The notes under the pieces: generated by a model
Database searches by the model: none
The model's input: the letters and a program-made list of their open reading frames with translations, nothing else
Told to the model about the DNA's origin: nothing
From: JAFAXD01 sp963760435
Lineage (GTDB): Bacteria; Pseudomonadota; Alphaproteobacteria; Rhizobiales; Xanthobacteraceae
Direction of reading: 5' to 3'
Length of the DNA: 64,000 nucleotides
NCBI GenBank assembly: GCA_963760435.1
Contig: CAVXDE010000031.1
Span: 62,001-126,000, forward strand
In this document: in pieces, positions 60,248-64,000 of the stretch
Numbering within the stretch: position 1 is the first letter of the stretch
Layout of the letters: each line of letters starts with the position of its first letter
Position numbers and translations under genes: made by a program

Positions 60248-62560
60248 TCAACTGCTCTTCGCGTTCTGGATTGCCTGCCAGATCCGATACGGCGTGAATG
60301 GCATGTCGAGATGCGTAATGCCGTAGGGCTTGAGCGCATCGATCACCGCATTGGCAATCGTCGGGATCGCACCAGTCGTGCCGGCTTCTCCGGCGACCTT
60401 TAGCGCCGAGCGTATTTGCCGGTGACGGAACCGGCCGATCATAGAGCGCGAGCTCCGGCAACACATCGGCACGAGGCATGTAGTAGTCCATGAACGTACC
60501 GGTGAGCAGCTGCCCGGTCTCAGGTTCATAGACGCAATGCTCGCCCATCACCTGGCCGATTCCCTGCACCAGACCACCAACCACCTGGCCTTCGACGATT
60601 GTGTGATTGTAGATCTTGCCGGCGTCATCCACTGCCACGTAGCGGATCAGCTCGAGCACGCCGGTCGCAGGGTCGATCTCGACTTCGCACACATGCGCGC
60701 CGCTCGGGAATGCGGCGGATGTGTTGATCTTCAGCGTGGTGTTGAGCGGATTCTCACCATCTCCAGCGAGCTTGCGGGCAAGCTCGGCCAGCCCGATGGA
60801 AATGTCGGTGCCGGTGACGCGATAAAACCCGTTCTCGAACACGAGGTCGGTTTCCGCCACTTCGAGCTCTTTGGCGGCCAATTCGGTCCCTTTGCGGATG
60901 ACCTCGCGTGCACCCTCCGCAAGCGCGCCGCCATGGCTCATGAGCGAGCGCGATCCGAAGCTTCCGGTTCCAACCAACGGCGGTGCGTCCGGGTCACTCG
61001 CGCGCAGCCGCACCGTGTCGGAAGCGACGCCCAGGATATCCGCGACGAGCTCGGGGAACACCGTCTCGTGCCCCTGCCCGGACGCTCCTGACAAGGTGAA
61101 GAGATCGAGCCCACCGTCGCGATCGAACCGGATCGCAATCTCTTCCTGCCCGGCCCCGCCGGACGGCTCGATAAAGCTCGCACAACCGATTCCACGCAGT
61201 TTGCCAGTGCGCTGGGCCGCGCGTCGCCGGCGCTCAAAGCCTTTCCAATCCGCGGCCTCGATTGCTTGTTTCGAGCAAGCCAGGCGGGTCACCGCTGTCG
61301 TACGTGCGAGCCCGTCGGCGTCTTGTAGGGAAACGCTGACTTGGGATCAGGTTCTTGCGCCGCAACGCGACGCGATCGATGCCGGTGATGCGCGCGGCTT
61401 CATCCACGAGGCGCTCGGACAAATAGGCGACATTCGGCCGGCCGGCACCGCGATAGGCGGTGGTCGGCGTGGTGTTGGTGAAGACGAGTTGATGGGAGCC
61501 GTAGGCCGCGGGAGTCCGGTAGATGTTGACGGCGCTCGAGGTCGGGGCCGCGCCGGTATTGATGAATGGGCCTGCGTTCGAGGCATAAGCGCCCATGTTC
61601 ACCAACCACTCGATGCGGATCGCCAGAAAGTTGCCCTCGGCATCGAGCGCCAGGGCACCGCTGAGTTTGGCCCCGCGGCCATGATGATCGCTCAGGATGC
61701 TTTCGGCGCGCGTACCCACCCATTTGACGGGCCGGCCGACCAGGCGCGCGGCGAGGAATAGCGCGGCGAACTCGGGATACACCTCGTTGCGGACCCCGAA
61801 CCCGCCCCCGACATCATGGGCGTGAATACGGATCTTCTCGGGCGCGACGCCGGCCACGTGAGCAAAACCGCCGCGTACGTCCGCCATCCCCTGGGTCGGC
61901 AGATAGATATTGTAGATGCCGGATGCAGCATCGTAAGCCGCAAGGCAGGCCTTCGGCTCCATCGGATTGCCGGAGATCCGTTGGGCATCGAGGGTCACGC
62001 GGACCACGTGGGCGGCTTTGGCAAACGCGGCTTCGACCGGCGCCAGCGCGCCATACTCGTATTCCATCGCGAGATTGCCGGGTACGTCCGCGTGCAGCTG
62101 GGGAGCGCTTGGCGCCAGTGCATCCTCAGCCGTGACTACGGGCGGCAAGGTCGCGGTATTCGACCGCAATGCGCTCTACTCCGTCCTGGGCGGCAGCCTC
62201 GGTCTCGGCCACGACTAACGCCACCGGCTCGCCGACGAAGCGCACGCGCTCATGCGCCAGCGCATGCCGGTGCGGCATCTTGAACGCGCTCCCGCCCTTT
62301 CCTTTCATGAACAGAATGGCTGGCGGCGTCTTGAAGCCGGCCTTGACGACGTCGGCGCCCGTGAGCACAGCGAGCACGCCCGGAACCGCCAGTGCGGCGC
62401 TCGTATCGATGGATGCGATCTCGGCATGGGCATGATCGCTGCGCAGGAAGGCCGCGTGCGCTTGCCCCTCGAGGTTCCAATCCGCCGTATATTGGCCCTT
62501 TCCCGAGACAAGACGAAAATCTTCGCGCCGTCCTTGGCTGGTCGTCGTACGTGCGTCCAC
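60248..62560 (-). pseudogene. CoxL-like molybdopterin-binding subunit (xanthine dehydrogenase family), several frameshifts
   Basis: Large subunit of the xanthine dehydrogenase/CO dehydrogenase family, ~770 residues when all frames are joined. Blocks are intact in separate frames: VSGKGQYTADWNLEGQAHAAFLRSDHAHAEI, AHDVGGGFGVRNEVYPE, TAYRGAGRPNVAYL (form-II-type AYRGAGR), GASGQGHETVFPELVA, and the end HLDMPFTPYRIWQAIQNAKSS. Shifts occur near 62147, at three points in 61270-61350 (net +1), and near 60396. No small or medium subunit genes are adjacent. I cannot exclude a real pseudogene, but the indels look like sequence errors. Confidence 0.72.
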
Positions 62561-62709
62561 CGATCCACTCGCTCGCTATCTGATCTGCATTCGATTGCCT
62601 CCCCCGAGGCAATCGCGGCTATTATGCCTACTTCGGAATGTCCAGGCGAGCATGTACGGCGCGTTTGGGATAAGCATTCGCCGCAACAATGGCGCCTCGC
62701 GGAGTGATC

Positions 62710-63252
62710 ATGAACGATAAGCCCGAGCATTCACACCTCCACTTCTGGCTGCGCGAGCTGCCGTACGCGGTTGTGTGGGTCCTGACCGTGTTCGGGGTTG
62801 GATACACAAGCGTCGTCAAACAGGCGCTCGTGGGGTATTGGGAGTTTCTGGCTGTCGTGATCGGGGTTCTGTGCGTCATCACGGGCTGGCGTCACGCCTC
62901 AGACCGGCATGATTTGCCCCGTCTGATCATCACGCAGGTGCTGCACTGGGTGGCGATTCTCGGGGCCATGAACCTCATTCTTCTGCCCAGCGTGCAGAGC
63001 ATGCTCAATCTCGACGCCACCGGTCTCGCGCTGCTGATGCTACTCGCGCTGGGCACGTTCATCGCCGGCGTGCATACGTTTGACTGGCAGATTTCCTTGC
63101 TCGGTCTGGTGATGGGGTTGTGTGTGCCGGGAATTGCCTGGATCGAGCGCTCGGCATTGCTGGTGGTGTTGATCATCGTCGCCATCATCGCCATCGGCTT
63201 CGCGTTGTGGGCACGTCTGCGCGGGCTGTGGCATCGCCCTGCCGAGCCGTAA
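62710..63252 (+). CDS. Polytopic membrane protein of unknown function
   Basis: A 180-residue protein with about five hydrophobic helices (near residues 16-34, 43-60, 77-95, 103-122, 125-160). A histidine-rich N-terminus (PEHSHLHFWLREL) precedes the first helix. ATG 62710 has GGAG six bases upstream. I do not recognise the family. It is divergent from the CoxL-like gene and followed by an amidohydrolase on the same strand. Confidence 0.75.
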   Translation: MNDKPEHSHLHFWLRELPYAVVWVLTVFGVGYTSVVKQALVGYWEFLAVVIGVLCVITGWRHASDRHDLPRLIITQVLHWVAILGAMNLILLPSVQSMLNLDATGLALLMLLALGTFIAGVHTFDWQISLLGLVMGLCVPGIAWIERSALLVVLIIVAIIAIGFALWARLRGLWHRPAEP

Positions 63253-63307
63253 TCGTTGTTCGCACAAACGTACAATCAACCAAGACATTTCGTCGGGGAG
63301 GAACCAT

Positions 63308-64000
63308 ATGCCTGAGATCTGGAACAAATACGGTCCCACAGCGGCGCGGTCGCACAATCAATCCAAATCAGATAGCAGGCGTCCGCAGTCCGGCACGCTG
63401 GACATCCACTCGCACGTAATGGTGCCCGCAGCGGCGGAATTGGTGAAACCCCACCTTCCGCCGCCGGACACCAGCGCCGCGGCTGAAACGATCGCGGTCG
63501 GTCGCAAGCAGGAGGCTGACCGGCGTTCCCGGCTCGTTGAATTGAACGAGCGCTTGGCCGATCTCGACAGCATGGGGATCGCGGTCCAGGCGATCAAGCC
63601 GACCCCCATGCAGTGCTACTACAACGTGCCTCCGGAGATCGCCGCCAAGGCTGCACGGATGATCAATGATGGCCTTGCCGAATTCGCGGCGCGCCGGCCG
63701 GACCGGTTTGTGGCGTTGGGCACGGTGCCGCTTCCGGATGCGCATGCGGCTGCTGCGGAGCTCGAGCGCTGCATGCGCGAACTGTCGTTCAAGGGCGTGC
63801 AGATCCTCACCAACGTGAACGGACGCGAGCTGTCAGATCCGGCATTCGATCCGTTCTGGGCCAAGGCCGAAGCGCTGCGGGCGCTGGTGGTGATCCATCC
63901 GCAAGGCTTCACCGAGCCGCAACGGTTCGCGCGGTTCTACTTCAACAACGTCATCGGCAATCCGCTCGACACGACCATTGCGGTTCATCATCTTATCTTC
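63308..64000 (+). CDS. Amidohydrolase family protein, 5' part
   Basis: The first 231 residues of an amidohydrolase-2 (ACMSD-like) protein; the frame stays open to the window edge. The HxH metal motif is LDIHSHVMVPAA near residue 31. MQCYYNVPPEIAAKAARMINDGLAEFAARRPDRFVALGTVPLPDAHAAA around residues 100-150 is typical of this family, as are FKGVQILTNVNG and VVIHPQGFTEP. Members decarboxylate or hydrolyse aromatic carboxylates. The substrate is unknown. ATG 63308 follows a ggagg SD. Confidence 0.85.
   Translation, partial: MPEIWNKYGPTAARSHNQSKSDSRRPQSGTLDIHSHVMVPAAAELVKPHLPPPDTSAAAETIAVGRKQEADRRSRLVELNERLADLDSMGIAVQAIKPTPMQCYYNVPPEIAAKAARMINDGLAEFAARRPDRFVALGTVPLPDAHAAAAELERCMRELSFKGVQILTNVNGRELSDPAFDPFWAKAEALRALVVIHPQGFTEPQRFARFYFNNVIGNPLDTTIAVHHLIF

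Noticed and set aside
1..64000. tRNA, rRNA, SRP RNA, CRISPR arrays, insertion sequences, prophage
   Set aside because: Reading the gene-free stretches on both strands showed no T-loop-like tRNA ends, regularly spaced repeats, transposases or phage genes. A covariance search could still find small RNAs.

Overview
The window is a GC-rich alphaproteobacterial chromosome segment, most likely from Hyphomicrobiales near Bradyrhizobium, Rhodopseudomonas or Pseudolabrys. The evidence is a GcrA cell-cycle regulator, a SAM-II riboswitch ahead of metZ, the order ffh-rpsP-rimM-trmD-rplS-leuC-leuD-asd-leuB, a pst/pho cluster ending phoU-phoB, ethylmalonyl-CoA pathway genes, and dispersed palindromic repeats of the kind common in these genomes. 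I saw no rRNA, tRNA, CRISPR array, prophage or insertion sequence. Most of the window is core chromosome.

Layout. 0-1 kb: end of a cytochrome c maturation operon (ccmC partial, ccmD, ccmG). 1-6.5 kb: mostly minus strand, with a TfoX-domain protein, a YciB-type septation protein, ftsY, mtaB and dapF; a RluA-type pseudouridine synthase and a MaoC protein sit between ftsY and mtaB. 6.6-11.2 kb: a secreted GyrI-like protein, then SRP (ffh) and the S16/RimM/TrmD/L19 operon. 11.3-20 kb: leucine and aspartate-family biosynthesis (leuC, leuD, asd, leuB) mixed with small secreted proteins, a metallopeptidase, a periplasmic binding protein, an Mcl2-like malyl-CoA thioesterase and a beta-carbonic anhydrase. 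20-27 kb: an MFS transporter and cupin pair, a periplasmic molybdoenzyme with its cytochrome b, a fasciclin protein beside an ECF sigma factor and RskA-type anti-sigma, a RidA protein, and a mesaconyl-CoA hydratase. 28-31.5 kb: sdhCDAB. 33.5-40.4 kb: phoR, a clear PHO box, pstSCAB, phoU, phoB. 40.6-46 kb: two transporters and ppc.

The most unusual region is 45.96-49.97 kb. It is a four-gene minus-strand operon encoding a DUF5132-like small membrane protein, an HMA-like membrane protein without CxxC, a P1B-type ATPase whose membrane CPC motif is replaced by Tyr-Gly-Thr, and an EcsC-family protein. It resembles the ferrosome (fez) operons that build membrane-bounded iron compartments and is the best candidate here for an unusual system.

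50-64 kb: gcrA, argD-argF-hslO, apaG, an OpgC-like membrane acyltransferase with two SGNH hydrolases, metZ under a SAM-II riboswitch with an apparent terminator/antiterminator, dCTP deaminase, a solitary CoxL-like molybdoenzyme subunit, a membrane protein and a truncated amidohydrolase. Four conserved genes (pstB, opgC, metZ, coxL-like) are broken by small indels while their codons remain well conserved. This looks more like assembly error than decay, and it clusters at 55.5-62.2 kb.
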